DNA of 64,000 bases from Salipiger bermudensis HTCC2601. Lineage in GTDB: Bacteria; Pseudomonadota; Alphaproteobacteria; Rhodobacterales; Rhodobacteraceae. Made by a program: the position numbers and the translations under genes. The stretch lies in NCBI RefSeq assembly GCF_000153725.1, contig NZ_DS022276.1:3581222-3645221 (forward strand), in the 5' to 3' direction. The notes beneath the pieces are model-generated. The model did no database searches and was not told the origin of the DNA. It worked only from the letters and a program-made list of their open reading frames with translations. How positions within the stretch are numbered: position 1 is the stretch's first letter; every line of letters begins with the position of its first letter. Below, one piece after another: positions 1-8,062 of the stretch.

Positions 1-43
1 GGGCGCGAAACCCCGCGTCGAACCGGTGCGCAAGGCGTCCTGA
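1..43 (+). CDS. Possible 3' end of a gene cut by the window edge
   Basis: The frame starting at base 2 is open to a TGA at 41-43 and would give the C-terminus GAKPRVEPVRKAS. Thirteen residues are too few to assign a family, and another frame is also open here. A GC-rich hairpin (cgcgcc-atcc-ggcgcg) lies at about 55-70, without a T-run. This is no more than a plausible tail of an upstream gene. Confidence 0.2.
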   Translation, partial: GAKPRVEPVRKAS

Positions 44-186
44 GCGCCAAATCCCGCGCCATCCGGCGCGAGTGCAGGCAAAGCGCGTGCGCCCGATCTT
101 TGGGGATGCGCCGCGCTCTGGTTTGTGGTCGCAACCTATGGAAGAGTGTCCGCATTGCGTTGACCCATTTTCCAAAGGATGCTCCC

Positions 187-1215
187 ATGGGATTTCCCCT
201 CCCGCGTCTCACCCTGCCCGTCCTCTCCGCGCTTGCGCTGCTGCAAGGCCCGGCCCTCGCGCTCGAGCCGCTCGCCGATTTCGGTGACAACCCCGGCGCG
301 CTTGACGCATTTCTCTACCGCCCGGACGGCCTGAGCGCTCCGGCGCCGCTGATCGTGGCGCTGCATGGCTGCCTGATGAGCGCCGCGGGCTTCGACGACG
401 AGACCGGTCTCACCGCGCTGGCAGACGATCTGGGCGCGGTGCTCCTGCTGCCGCAGCAGCGCGAGGCCAACATGGAGCGCGGCTGCTTCCGCTGGCACGA
501 CGACGACGACAACCAGCCCGGCGAGGGCGAGAGCGCCTCGATCCTGCAGATGATCGACCAGGCACTGGCCAGCGAAGGCGCCGATCCGGCCCGCGTCTAT
601 GTCATGGGCCTGTCGGCGGGTGGCGCCATGAGCGCGGTGCTGCTCGCCAATTATCCGCACCGGTTGGCGGGCGGCGCGATCATCGCCGGGCTGCCCTACG
701 GCTGCAACCGCCCCGCCGGGGTCTTCGATTTCAACTGGTACACGTTGCACTACAACATCTTCGCGCAGGATGGCGCCGATGCCAGCTATGCCTGTGGCAT
801 CACGCGCTTCTTCAGCGCCACCGACCGCGATGCCGAGGACTGGGCCAGCTACGTCCACGAGGTCATCGACGCAGAGCCCGAGGACTGGCCGTTGATCTCG
901 ATCTGGCAGGGCCTCGGCGACGAGACCGTCGATCCCGCGAATCTTCAGGAACTCACCGAGCAATGGACCGCCGTGATCGGCATCGACGCCCTGCCCGATG
1001 CCACCGAGCGTTTCGGACGTGCCACCCGCAACCTCTATCGCGATGACCAGGGCGAGACCCGGATCGAAAGCTGGAGCCTCGAGGGGTTTCCCCACGCGGT
1101 GCCGGTCGACACCGATGGCACGCCGGAAAGCTGCGGCTTCGAAGCCGAGTACATCACCGACGGCGGCGTCTGCGCCGTGCGTCGTATCGCGCAATTCTGG
1201 GGGCTCGCGGACTAG
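187..1215 (+). CDS. Secreted PHB-depolymerase-like esterase
   Basis: The 342-aa product is an alpha/beta-hydrolase of the esterase-PHB-depolymerase family (LpqC/PhaZ-like), which hydrolyses polyester or ester substrates outside the cytoplasm. The start at 187 is preferred over an in-frame ATG at 100 because MGFPLPRLTLPVLSALALL is a typical signal peptide ending near ALA. HGC at residues 60-62 forms the oxyanion region, and GLSAGG places the nucleophile at Ser143; a FPHAVPVD segment near the C-terminus can supply the catalytic His. It ends 38 bases from the convergent yjhX-like gene. A 3-hydroxybutyrate dehydrogenase gene at 2.9 kb fits PHB metabolism, but the true substrate is not shown by the sequence. 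Confidence 0.85.
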   Translation: MGFPLPRLTLPVLSALALLQGPALALEPLADFGDNPGALDAFLYRPDGLSAPAPLIVALHGCLMSAAGFDDETGLTALADDLGAVLLLPQQREANMERGCFRWHDDDDNQPGEGESASILQMIDQALASEGADPARVYVMGLSAGGAMSAVLLANYPHRLAGGAIIAGLPYGCNRPAGVFDFNWYTLHYNIFAQDGADASYACGITRFFSATDRDAEDWASYVHEVIDAEPEDWPLISIWQGLGDETVDPANLQELTEQWTAVIGIDALPDATERFGRATRNLYRDDQGETRIESWSLEGFPHAVPVDTDGTPESCGFEAEYITDGGVCAVRRIAQFWGLAD

Positions 1216-1252
1216 GCCCGGCGACACGCAGCGCGTCGCCGGGCCCGCCCGG

Positions 1253-1510
1253 TCAGCGGTTGTCAAGCTGGGCGCGCACGCGCGCCAGCCCGTCGCGGGT
1301 GATGCGGTAGGGCTGGCCTCCGCGCGAGCGGATCAGACGTCGTCGTCGCAGCCGCTCGAACACCGGAAGCGTGCAGTCGGTCAGGACAAAGCCGTCGCGG
1401 GTGATGCAGCTCACGGTGTGCACCTTGCCGTTCTCGGCGCGGTCGAACCGGATCGCGCCACCCTGTGCCAGCACGTGAAGCACGCGCTGTTCGTGTTTGG
1501 AAATGTTCAT
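1253..1510 (-). CDS. yjhX: YjhX family small protein (putative toxin)
   Basis: The 85-aa product matches the YjhX/UPF0386 family over its whole length: start [18 protein letters not shown], a central [10 protein letters not shown] motif and the ending [21 protein letters not shown]. The E. coli member has the same length and was described as a toxin paired with the GNAT protein YjhQ. The internal ATG at 1510 is chosen because it gives the family N-terminus; an upstream ATG at 1540 would add ten unrelated residues. No GNAT gene lies next to it, so an antitoxin partner is missing locally. The fold resembles a small winged-helix protein, so a DNA-binding role is an alternative. Confidence 0.85.
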   Translation of the reverse strand: MNISKHEQRVLHVLAQGGAIRFDRAENGKVHTVSCITRDGFVLTDCTLPVFERLRRRRLIRSRGGQPYRITRDGLARVRAQLDNR

Positions 1511-1732
1511 GGGGATGCCCGTGGATTGAACGCAAAGCATCGCCCCGTCCGGCCACCGCGCGAACGAAGCGTTTGGGTTCAGCGATCCGCGAAACGGATC
1601 GCGCGGTTGCCCGCAATCTCCAGCATCAAGTCTCCATCGATCCGGGGGGCTTCCCCGGTGCTTTGCTACATTAAGGCAGCCCGCGGCCCGGTTTCAACGC
1701 CTCCGGGCGCGCGTCGCGAAGAATTTCGCGTG
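1511..1732. other. Intergenic region with two hairpins
   Basis: No gene is visible. Two perfect inverted repeats occur: gcgatccg-cgaaa-cggatcgc at 1582-1602 and ccgggg-ggctt-ccccgg near 1641-1657. Neither is followed by a T-run on either strand, so they are better read as operators or mRNA structures than as intrinsic terminators. This gap separates yjhX from the 3' end of the broken patatin gene; both lie on the minus strand. Confidence 0.4.
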
Positions 1733-2781
1733 TCACGCCCGCATCGGCGACGAGAACATCTCGCGCAGATCGGCGGTCTGCCGCACCCCGAGCGCGTCGC
1801 CATGCTCGCCGAGAAAGCTTCCTGCCGCGCGCCGGCCGGCGGCCTTGAGCTGCGCCACCACGCCGGGCAGCGGCACCATCTTGGTCGCCACGGACAGCGC
1901 GTTCATCAGGCTGTCGTCGGCGATCATGTGGACCCGCAGCTTCTTCATCGCGCCCTCGCGGACCGAGCCCGCCTCGATCAGGCGCTGCACGAACTCGATG
2001 GCGCGCAGCTCGCGCAGAAGCGCCGCGTTGAAGCTGATCTCGTTGATCCGGTTCTGGATCTCCGGCGGCGTCACCGGCACGGCCTCGCGCACGATCGGGT
2101 TGATGTTCACGATCACAAGATCGTCCGGCAGGCCCGGCTTGAACAGCGGGAACAGCGCCGGGTTGCCGGAATAGCCGCCATCCCAGAACGCCTCGGTGAC
2201 GCCGGTTTCGGGATCGGTCAGATCCACCGCCTGGAACAGCGTCGGCAGGCAGGCGGAGGCGAGGATTGCCTCGGGGCAGAGGGTGTCGCCCTCGAACACC
2301 CGCACCTTGCCGTCGCGCACCGCGGTGGCCGAGACGAAGAACTCAGGCCCTGCATCGGCGCAGATATCGGCAAACTCCATGCGCCGCAGGATGTCCTCGA
2401 GCGGGTTGCGATAGAGCGGCCCCCAGGCATAGGGCGACAGCATCCGCCCCACGCTCTCTCCGGCGGCAAAGGGCAGCGAATACTGTACCGCGCTGCTGAC
2501 GGTGCCCGGATGCGGCAGCCAGGCATGCATCCATTCCGGGATCGAGATGTCGCGCAGCCCCGCGACCTCGTGCCAGAGCCAGTCCAGCGTCTCGCGTGCG
2601 CCCTCGCGCCCGCCGCGCACCAGTCCCGCCTTCAGCGCCGCGCCATTGAGCGCCCCCGCCGAGGCCCCCGAGATCCCGGCGATCTCGAGGTCGTCTTCCT
2701 CGAGCAGCGGTCGAGCACCCCCCAGGTGAAGGCACCATGCGCACCACCGCCTTGCAGCGCGAGGTTGATCCGCCGTGTCAT
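1733..2781 (-). pseudogene. Patatin-like phospholipase, frameshifted
   Basis: This gene encodes a patatin-family serine lipase (about 349 aa if repaired) that would hydrolyse acyl esters with a Ser-Asp dyad. The N-terminal frame gives MTRRINLALQGGGAHGAFTW with the glycine-rich oxyanion motif, and the start at 2781 has an AAGGGG ribosome site six bases upstream. The frame then shifts near 2707: the downstream frame continues LLEEDDLEIAGISGASAGAL with the GASAG nucleophile motif, and later has WDGGYSGNP with the catalytic Asp. One C missing from CGCCTG explains the break, so either the strain carries a null allele or the assembly has an error. It lies 128 bp downstream of bdhA on the same strand. 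Confidence 0.8.
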
Positions 2782-2807
2782 CGCCATCCCCTTTTCAATA
2801 CGCCCGT

Positions 2808-2876
2808 GTTTCTTCTGGCCAGAAATATCCCGGGGTGAATTGGCCAAAGGCCAAGAGGGGCAGCGCCCCTCCCGGC
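2808..2876 (-). repeat. Intergenic repeat copy A
   Basis: On the minus strand this segment reads ccccgggatatttctggccagaagaa, closely matching the copy at 56053-56095 (gcggggatatttttggcc then agaagaagac). The flank ggtgaattggccaaaggccaagagggg resembles the flank of the 26.4-kb copy read in reverse. It sits between bdhA and the patatin gene, just upstream of the patatin start. It is the only copy here not in a convergent gene gap. Confidence 0.6.
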
Positions 2877-2908
2877 CCGTCGCCTACGGTCGCCCGGGGC
2901 TCGCCGCC

Positions 2909-3682
2909 TCAGAGCGCCGTCCAGCCGCCATCGACCGAGATCGTCGTGCCAGTGATCTGTGCTGCCGCGTCCGAGCACAGGAACACAGCCGTGCCGCCGA
3001 TCTGCTCGGTGGTGGCAAACTCCTTCGAGGGCTGGCGCTCGAGGATCACCTTCTCGATCACCTCGTCCTCGGTCATGTCGTATTTCTTCGCCGTGTCCGG
3101 GATCTGCGCCTCGACCAGCGGCGTCTTGACGTAGCCCGGGCAGATCGCGTTTGCGGTGATCGGTTCCTTCGCGGTCTCCAGCGCCACCACCTTGGTCATG
3201 CCCACCACGCCATGCTTGGCCGCCACGTAGGCCGACTTGTAGGGCGAGGCGGTCAGCCCATGCGCCGAGGCGATGTTGACCACCCGGCCCCAGCCTGCCT
3301 GCCGCATCATCGGCAGCGCCGCGGCAGTACAGTGATAGGCCGAACTCATGTTGATGGCGATGATCGCGTCCCATTTCTCGACCGGGAACTCGTCGATCGG
3401 CGAGACGTGCTGGATGCCGGCATTGTTCACCAGGATGTCGCAGGCACCGGCTGTCTCGATGAGCGCGCGGCACTCGTCGCCCTTGGACATGTCCGCCTGG
3501 ATGTAGCGGGCCTCGACGCCGAACTCCTTGCCGAGATCTTCGGCGAGCTTGTGGTCCTCGGCGTTGTCGGTGAAGGAATTCAGCACCACCGAGGCGCCGG
3601 CCCGCGCCAGTTCGCGCGCGACGCCAAGCCCGATGCCCGAGTTCGAGCCGGTGATGATTGCGGTCTTGCCCTTGAGAGACAT
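2909..3682 (-). CDS. bdhA: 3-hydroxybutyrate dehydrogenase
   Basis: This 257-aa short-chain dehydrogenase interconverts D-3-hydroxybutyrate and acetoacetate with NAD, the step that feeds PHB breakdown products into central metabolism. The N-terminal TGSNSGIGLGVA is the Rossmann NAD-binding motif, NNAGIQ is the structural NNAG motif, and the catalytic triad is in NIASAHG with YVAAKHG (YxxxK). GMTKVVALETA and ICPGYVKTPLVEAQIP are typical of the family. The start at 3682 follows a GAGGAG ribosome site; an upstream ATG at 3778 would add a non-conserved leader. The broken patatin gene follows, an arrangement consistent with a PHB-utilisation operon. Confidence 0.95.
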   Translation of the reverse strand: MSLKGKTAIITGSNSGIGLGVARELARAGASVVLNSFTDNAEDHKLAEDLGKEFGVEARYIQADMSKGDECRALIETAGACDILVNNAGIQHVSPIDEFPVEKWDAIIAINMSSAYHCTAAALPMMRQAGWGRVVNIASAHGLTASPYKSAYVAAKHGVVGMTKVVALETAKEPITANAICPGYVKTPLVEAQIPDTAKKYDMTEDEVIEKVILERQPSKEFATTEQIGGTAVFLCSDAAAQITGTTISVDGGWTAL

Positions 3683-3853
3683 GTGAAACTCCTCGCTTTT
3701 CTCAGTGGCAGCATAGCAATGCTGCACCTGCAAGATAAGCGAATTCGGGATCTGCCGGTTCCGCAATCTCGGCTTCACGGTTTCGCGACAAGAACTGCCT
3801 TGCGCTCGACGCGAACAGGCCGCAAAAGCGCCGCACCAGTTCGGCTACAGACC

Positions 3854-3882
3854 AAAAAAAACGCCGGCACAAGGCCGGCGTT
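3854..3882 (-). terminator. Rho-independent terminator of the candidate small RNA
   Basis: A nine-base-pair perfect stem (3874-3882 with 3860-3868, five-base loop) is followed on the minus strand by a run of eight T, of which two pair in the stem. It is oriented to stop transcripts that start in the 3.9-kb gap. Confidence 0.8.
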
Positions 3883-3929
3883 CAGTCATTGAGGCAGGTT
3901 TCATACAGGCAAGAAACCTATCGAGCAGT
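3854..3929 (-). ncRNA. Candidate 76-nt small RNA
   Basis: A self-contained minus-strand unit lies in the gap between bdhA and the divergent peptide-binding-protein gene. A sigma70-like promoter (TTGGAC, 17 bases, TATAAC) predicts a start near 3929. The transcript would fold into a hairpin AGGTTTC-(10-nt loop)-GAAACCT, followed by a 13-nt single strand and a perfect 9-bp hairpin AACGCCGGC-CTTGT-GCCGGCGTT ending in a U-run. A possible 19-codon frame (MKPASMTERR...) runs through the terminator and is not convincing as a protein. I do not recognise the RNA family. The structural evidence for a short independent transcript is strong; a function is unknown. Confidence 0.6.
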
Positions 3930-3935
3930 GCCCTT

Positions 3936-3964
3936 GTTATACGCGCTTTACCGCTGGAGTCCAA
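3936..3964 (-). promoter_or_regulatory. Promoter of the candidate small RNA
   Basis: On the minus strand, TTGGAC (3964-3959) and TATAAC (3941-3936) are separated by exactly 17 bases. This is one of the best sigma70 matches in the window. It fires toward the hairpin and terminator at 3854-3882, away from the divergent gene at 4045. Confidence 0.6.
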
Positions 3965-4044
3965 GCTAAAAGTTTGAAAAGACGTGAAAGCCCCGGTACC
4001 CTCCGGGGCCAAGAAAACAAGGGCAGTGAAGGATTGTTTCAGCA

Positions 4045-5865
4045 ATGATGGCCGATTATTTCGCGCGCCGCACGGTCGGCGCATTGGCGCTCGGGGCGAT
4101 TCTGGCCTGCGGTGGAATCGCCTCCGCCGAGCCCGCCCATGGCATCGCTATGTATGGCGCGCCTGCCCTGCCCCCAGATTTTCATCACCTGCCCTACGCC
4201 AACCCCGACGCACCCAAAGGCGGCCGACTGGTCACCGGCGAGACCGGCAGTTTCGACAGCCTCAATCCGCACATCCTGAAGGGCTCGGTGCCGTGGCAAC
4301 TCCGCTTCCTCGCCTATGAGAGCCTGATGGGCCGCAGCTGGGACGAGCCGTTCTCGCTCTACGGTCTGCTTGCCGAGACCATCGAGACCGGTCCGAATCG
4401 TGACTGGGTGGAATTCACGCTACGCGACGAGGCTCGCTTCTCGGATGGCAGCCCGGTCACCGTCGAGGACGTGATGTGGAGCTACGAGACACTCGGCACT
4501 GAGGGCCACCCGCGCTACCGTGGCGCCTGGAGCCAGGTCGAGAGCATGGAGCAGACCGGCCCGAACAAGATCCGCTTCACCTTCGCCACCGACGACCGCG
4601 AGCTGGCGCTGATCATCGGCATGCGCCCGATCCTGAAAAAGGCGCAGTGGGAGGGCCGCGATTTCGCCTCCAGCGGGCTCGACGTGGTGCCGATCACCTC
4701 GGCGCCTTACGTCATCGACGATTTCGAGGCCGGCCGCTTCGTCTCGCTCAAGCGCAACCCCGATTACTGGGGCAAGGACCTGCCCTTCATGACCGGCCAG
4801 GCCAATCTCGACGAGATCCGCATGGAGTTCTTCGGCGACGGCACGGTGCAGTTCGAGGCCTTCAAGGCCGGCGCGCTCAACGCCCTGCGCGAGAACAACG
4901 CCGAGAAATGGGAAACCCAGTACGATTTCCCGGCCGTGCAGCGCGGCGATGTGGTGAAATCCGAGATCCCCCATGGCCGCCCCACCGGCATGACCGGGTT
5001 CGTGATGAACACCCGCCACGGCGTCTTTGCCGACTGGCGCGTGCGTGCGGCGATGATCCACGCCTTCAACTTCGAATACATCAACGAGACCATGACCGGC
5101 TCGCGCCAGCCGCGCATCACCTCGTATTTCTCCAACTCCGACCTCGCGATGAGCGCCGGGCCGGCCGAGGGCCGGGTGCGCGAGCTGCTGGAGCCCTTCG
5201 CCGACGACCTGCTGCCCGGTGCGCTCGAGGGCTATGCCCTGCCCGAAGGTGACGGCAGCGCCCGCAACCGGCGCAACATCCGCGCCGCGATGGGTCTGAT
5301 GGAAGAGGCCGGCTGGACGGTGCAGGACGGCGTGATGAAGAACGCCGACGGTCAGCCCTTCAGCTTCGAGGTGGTGCTCAACCAAGGTGCCGGCGAAGAG
5401 CAGTCGATCATCGACATCTACGTGCAGGCGCTGCAGCGCATGGGCATCGCGCCGCGCGTCACGGTGATCGACTCGGCGCAGTACAACGAGCGCGTCAACC
5501 GCTTCGATTTCGACATGACCTTCTTCCGCCGCGGCATCTCGCTCAGCCCGGGCAACGAACAGCGTCTCTACTGGGGCTCGGACGCGGCGACGCAGGAGGG
5601 CTCTCGCAACCTGATGGGCATGCAGTCTCCGGCGGCGGACGCGATGATCGACACGCTGCTCAACGCCACCAGCCGCGAGGATTTCGTCGCTGCGTCGCGC
5701 GCGCTCGACCGGGTCCTGACCACCGGGCGCTACGTGATCCCGATCTACCAGTGGAACATCTCGCGCATTGCCCATGCCAAGGAACTGACCTTTTCCGAGA
5801 CCACCCCCGTCTATGGCGACTGGATCGACTGGATGCCGAACGCCTGGTGGTGGCAGGACCAGTGA
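4045..5865 (+). CDS. YejA-like peptide ABC transporter substrate-binding protein
   Basis: The 606-aa periplasmic protein belongs to solute-binding family 5 and resembles YejA, the receptor for oligopeptide and microcin C uptake. Residues 1-28 form a signal peptide ending GIASA. The mature start HGIAMYGAPALPPDFHHLPY and the following NPDAPKGG are typical of YejA-type proteins; the body has the family 5 features SDGSPVTVEDVMWSY and FVSLKRNPDYWG. The C-terminus ends in tryptophan-rich DWMPNAWWWQDQ. No permease or ATPase genes follow, so this receptor either works with a transporter encoded elsewhere or is an orphan. The first of two adjacent ATGs is used. Confidence 0.9.
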   Translation: MMADYFARRTVGALALGAILACGGIASAEPAHGIAMYGAPALPPDFHHLPYANPDAPKGGRLVTGETGSFDSLNPHILKGSVPWQLRFLAYESLMGRSWDEPFSLYGLLAETIETGPNRDWVEFTLRDEARFSDGSPVTVEDVMWSYETLGTEGHPRYRGAWSQVESMEQTGPNKIRFTFATDDRELALIIGMRPILKKAQWEGRDFASSGLDVVPITSAPYVIDDFEAGRFVSLKRNPDYWGKDLPFMTGQANLDEIRMEFFGDGTVQFEAFKAGALNALRENNAEKWETQYDFPAVQRGDVVKSEIPHGRPTGMTGFVMNTRHGVFADWRVRAAMIHAFNFEYINETMTGSRQPRITSYFSNSDLAMSAGPAEGRVRELLEPFADDLLPGALEGYALPEGDGSARNRRNIRAAMGLMEEAGWTVQDGVMKNADGQPFSFEVVLNQGAGEEQSIIDIYVQALQRMGIAPRVTVIDSAQYNERVNRFDFDMTFFRRGISLSPGNEQRLYWGSDAATQEGSRNLMGMQSPAADAMIDTLLNATSREDFVAASRALDRVLTTGRYVIPIYQWNISRIAHAKELTFSETTPVYGDWIDWMPNAWWWQDQ

Positions 5866-5946
5866 AACCCGTGTAGACTTGCGCCCGACCGGGCGATCGA
5901 ACCCGGACATTAGCAAGACCAACAAGAACAAACCACGAGCAGAACA

Positions 5947-6063
5947 ATGAAACGGGCACTTCTCATCACCGCACTGGCGGTCACCCTTGGCGGCTGCGCC
6001 ACCATTGATGGCGTCGGACAGGATATCTCGAACGGGGCGCGTACCGTCGAAAGCTGGTTCTGA
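5947..6063 (+). CDS. Entericidin-like small lipoprotein
   Basis: This 38-aa product starts MKRALLITALAVTLGGCATI, a lipoprotein signal with the lipobox LGGC, followed by DGVGQDISNGARTVESWF. That layout (one membrane segment, lipid-modified Cys, short amphipathic tail with GQDI) is the entericidin A/B family pattern; such peptides are small envelope lipoproteins linked to stress in E. coli. The gene is monocistronic, 81 bp after the peptide-binding protein and 79 bp before the response regulator. No antidote partner gene is visible. A weak GAGCAG sits upstream of the start. Confidence 0.75.
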   Translation: MKRALLITALAVTLGGCATIDGVGQDISNGARTVESWF

Positions 6064-6142
6064 TCGCGCTATCCGACCTTTTGGCACGTTCCCGTGCGCC
6101 TCGCCCCGGTCTAACCTGAGCCACGGGCAGAGGAGATAGAGG

Positions 6143-6847
6143 ATGAGCGACCGCGTGGAGCTTTTGAGCGAGAGCCGACCGATCCGGGCACTGGTTGTCG
6201 ATGACCACCCGCTGTTTTGCGACGCGCTGACCCTGACCCTGCAGTCGATCTCGGATTTCGAAGAGATCCGCAGCGCCGGCACGCTGGAGAAGGCGCTGGA
6301 GATCACTGCGCAGGGAGAGGCGCCGGATCTGGTGATTCTCGACCTCAACCTGCCCGACGTGCACGGGCTCGACGGTCTGGTGCGGATGCGCAATGCCGCA
6401 CCGCGCGCCGCCATCCTCATCGCCTCGTCGATGGCCGACAATCGCATGATCAGCCACGCGCTCAAGGCCGGGGCCAACGGCTTCGTGCCCAAGCACTCGC
6501 AGCGCTCGGTGTTCCGCCGCGCCTTCGAGGCGGTGGGCCGTGGCGAGCCTTTCGTGCCGGATGGCTACATCGACCCCCGCGAGCCCGAGAGCGGCGCGGG
6601 CCCCGACGACGCGCTGGCACGGCTCGCGACTCTGACGAACCAGCAGGCGCGCATCTTGTCTCTGATCTGCGAGGGCAAGCTCAACAAGCAGATCGCCTAC
6701 GACCTCACCATCGCCGAGACCACGGTGAAGGCGCATGTTACCGCGATCATGCGCAAGCTCGGGGTGCACAGCCGCACCCAGGCGGTGCTGATCGCGCAGG
6801 AGGCCAACTTCAACCGGGTCTTGCCAAGCGAAGGGGCCGCGCCGTAA
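6143..6847 (+). CDS. LuxR/NarL-type response regulator
   Basis: The 234-aa protein has an N-terminal receiver domain (VVDDHPLFCDAL; phospho-acceptor Asp67 in VILDLNLPDVHG; the SS and K positions in ASSMADNR and VPKHSQRS) and a C-terminal LuxR helix-turn-helix (LTNQQARILSLICEGKLNKQIAYDL, then TTVKAHVTAIMRKLG). It should be phosphorylated by a partner kinase and act as a DNA-binding regulator. It is followed after about 33 bp by a FIST sensor gene and a hybrid kinase gene on the same strand, so the three probably form one pathway. Its target genes are not evident. Confidence 0.92.
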   Translation: MSDRVELLSESRPIRALVVDDHPLFCDALTLTLQSISDFEEIRSAGTLEKALEITAQGEAPDLVILDLNLPDVHGLDGLVRMRNAAPRAAILIASSMADNRMISHALKAGANGFVPKHSQRSVFRRAFEAVGRGEPFVPDGYIDPREPESGAGPDDALARLATLTNQQARILSLICEGKLNKQIAYDLTIAETTVKAHVTAIMRKLGVHSRTQAVLIAQEANFNRVLPSEGAAP

Positions 6848-6880
6848 CCTGCCGTGCACATCGCAAGGGGAGGTGATGTC

Positions 6881-8062
6881 GTGGACGGAGCACAGACGCG
6901 CTCCGCAGGGAGGGGAACGGACCCGGCCGGGGCCCTGCGCGTGGCGCAGGTCGAAAGCACCGCAGAGGATCCGATTGCGGCGATTGCAGCTGAGCTTGGC
7001 GGTGGCCCGTTCGAGTTGGTCTGTCTTTTCGCCTCTCCCGAAGCGGATTTCATTGCGCTGAACGACGCCGCCATCGGCGCGTTCGGCGGGGCCGACGTGT
7101 TTGCCTGCACCACCGCCGGCGAAATCGGCCGGGCCGGCTACGAGGAAGGCCAGATCATTGCCATCGCCTTCCCCTCCGCGCTGTTCGCGGTCGATGCGCT
7201 GGCCATCGACGGGCTCGACGCGCTCGACGACAGGCAGGTCATCGACCAGCTGATGCAGCGGCGCATGGCGCTCAATGTCGACGCGCCGGACAAGCCCTAC
7301 GAGTTTGCGTTCCTGATGGTCGACGGGCTGTCGCTCCAGGAAGAGAACGTCGCCACGATCCTCGCCTCGGCGATGGGCCAGATGCCGCTCTTCGGTGGCT
7401 CCACCGGCGACGGCACCGATTTCGGCGCGACCTGGCTGTCCTACAACGGCAAGATCCGCAGCAACGCGGCGCTTTTGGCGCTGGTGCGCAGCCGCTGTCC
7501 GGTGAAGGTGTTCAGCATCGATCACCTCGTTCCCACGACGACACGCATGGTGGTGACCCGCGCCGCGCCAGATCACCGCACCGTGCAGGAGATCAACGCC
7601 GAACCCGCGGCGCAGGAATATGCCCGGCTGCTCGGCATGCGGCCCGAGCAGCTCGACACCTTCACCTTCGCCACCCACCCGGTCGTCGTCCGGCTGGGCG
7701 ACAGCCACCACGTGCGCTCGATCCAGAAGGTCGGAGACAAGGGCGAGCTGGTGTTCTTCTCGGCGATCAACGAGGGCATGGTTCTGACCCTCGCAGAACG
7801 ACAGGACATGGCCAGCCATCTCGATCAGGCTCTGGGCGCGCTCTCGGAGACGGAAGCCCCGGAGCAGATCCTCGGGTGCGACTGCCTGCTGCGTCGCCTC
7901 GAGGCCGGCCAGTTCCAGGAGACCCGCGCGGTCTCGGACGTGCTCACGCGGCACAACGTGGTGGGGTTCAACACTTATGGTGAGCAGATCGGCGCGCTGC
8001 ACGTGAACCAGACCTTCACCGCGGTGGCGTTCTACCCCGCCGAGGACGAGGATCGGCCCTGA
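6881..8062 (+). CDS. FIST-domain sensor protein (NosP-like)
   Basis: The 393-aa cytoplasmic protein has FIST_N and FIST_C domains (CTTAGEIG, GGSTGDGTDFG, YNGKIRSNAALLALV and a C-terminal FNTYGEQIGALHVNQTFTAVAF). FIST proteins include NosP, a haem-dependent nitric oxide sensor encoded beside the kinase NahK. The start is taken as GTG 6881 because AAGGGGAGG lies eight bases upstream; GTG 6854 is in frame but has no ribosome site. The stop overlaps the kinase start by one base (TGATG), implying translational coupling. The ligand here is inferred from family and context; a haem ligand cannot be assigned by eye, and small-molecule sensing by other FIST proteins is possible. Confidence 0.85.
   Translation: MDGAQTRSAGRGTDPAGALRVAQVESTAEDPIAAIAAELGGGPFELVCLFASPEADFIALNDAAIGAFGGADVFACTTAGEIGRAGYEEGQIIAIAFPSALFAVDALAIDGLDALDDRQVIDQLMQRRMALNVDAPDKPYEFAFLMVDGLSLQEENVATILASAMGQMPLFGGSTGDGTDFGATWLSYNGKIRSNAALLALVRSRCPVKVFSIDHLVPTTTRMVVTRAAPDHRTVQEINAEPAAQEYARLLGMRPEQLDTFTFATHPVVVRLGDSHHVRSIQKVGDKGELVFFSAINEGMVLTLAERQDMASHLDQALGALSETEAPEQILGCDCLLRRLEAGQFQETRAVSDVLTRHNVVGFNTYGEQIGALHVNQTFTAVAFYPAEDEDRP

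Noticed and set aside
998-3892. A 964-codon open frame on the plus strand
   Set aside because: It runs antisense through yjhX, the patatin gene and bdhA, has no family motifs and is Arg/His/Ala-rich, as expected for a shadow frame in high-GC DNA.
3845-4084. A 79-codon minus-strand protein gene in the candidate sRNA region
   Set aside because: The frame crosses the promoter, both hairpins and the T-run of the terminator, and has no ribosome site or family similarity.
5880-5910. tRNA-like segment (gatcgaaccc) after the peptide-binding protein gene
   Set aside because: There is only a short GC hairpin and no acceptor or anticodon arms.
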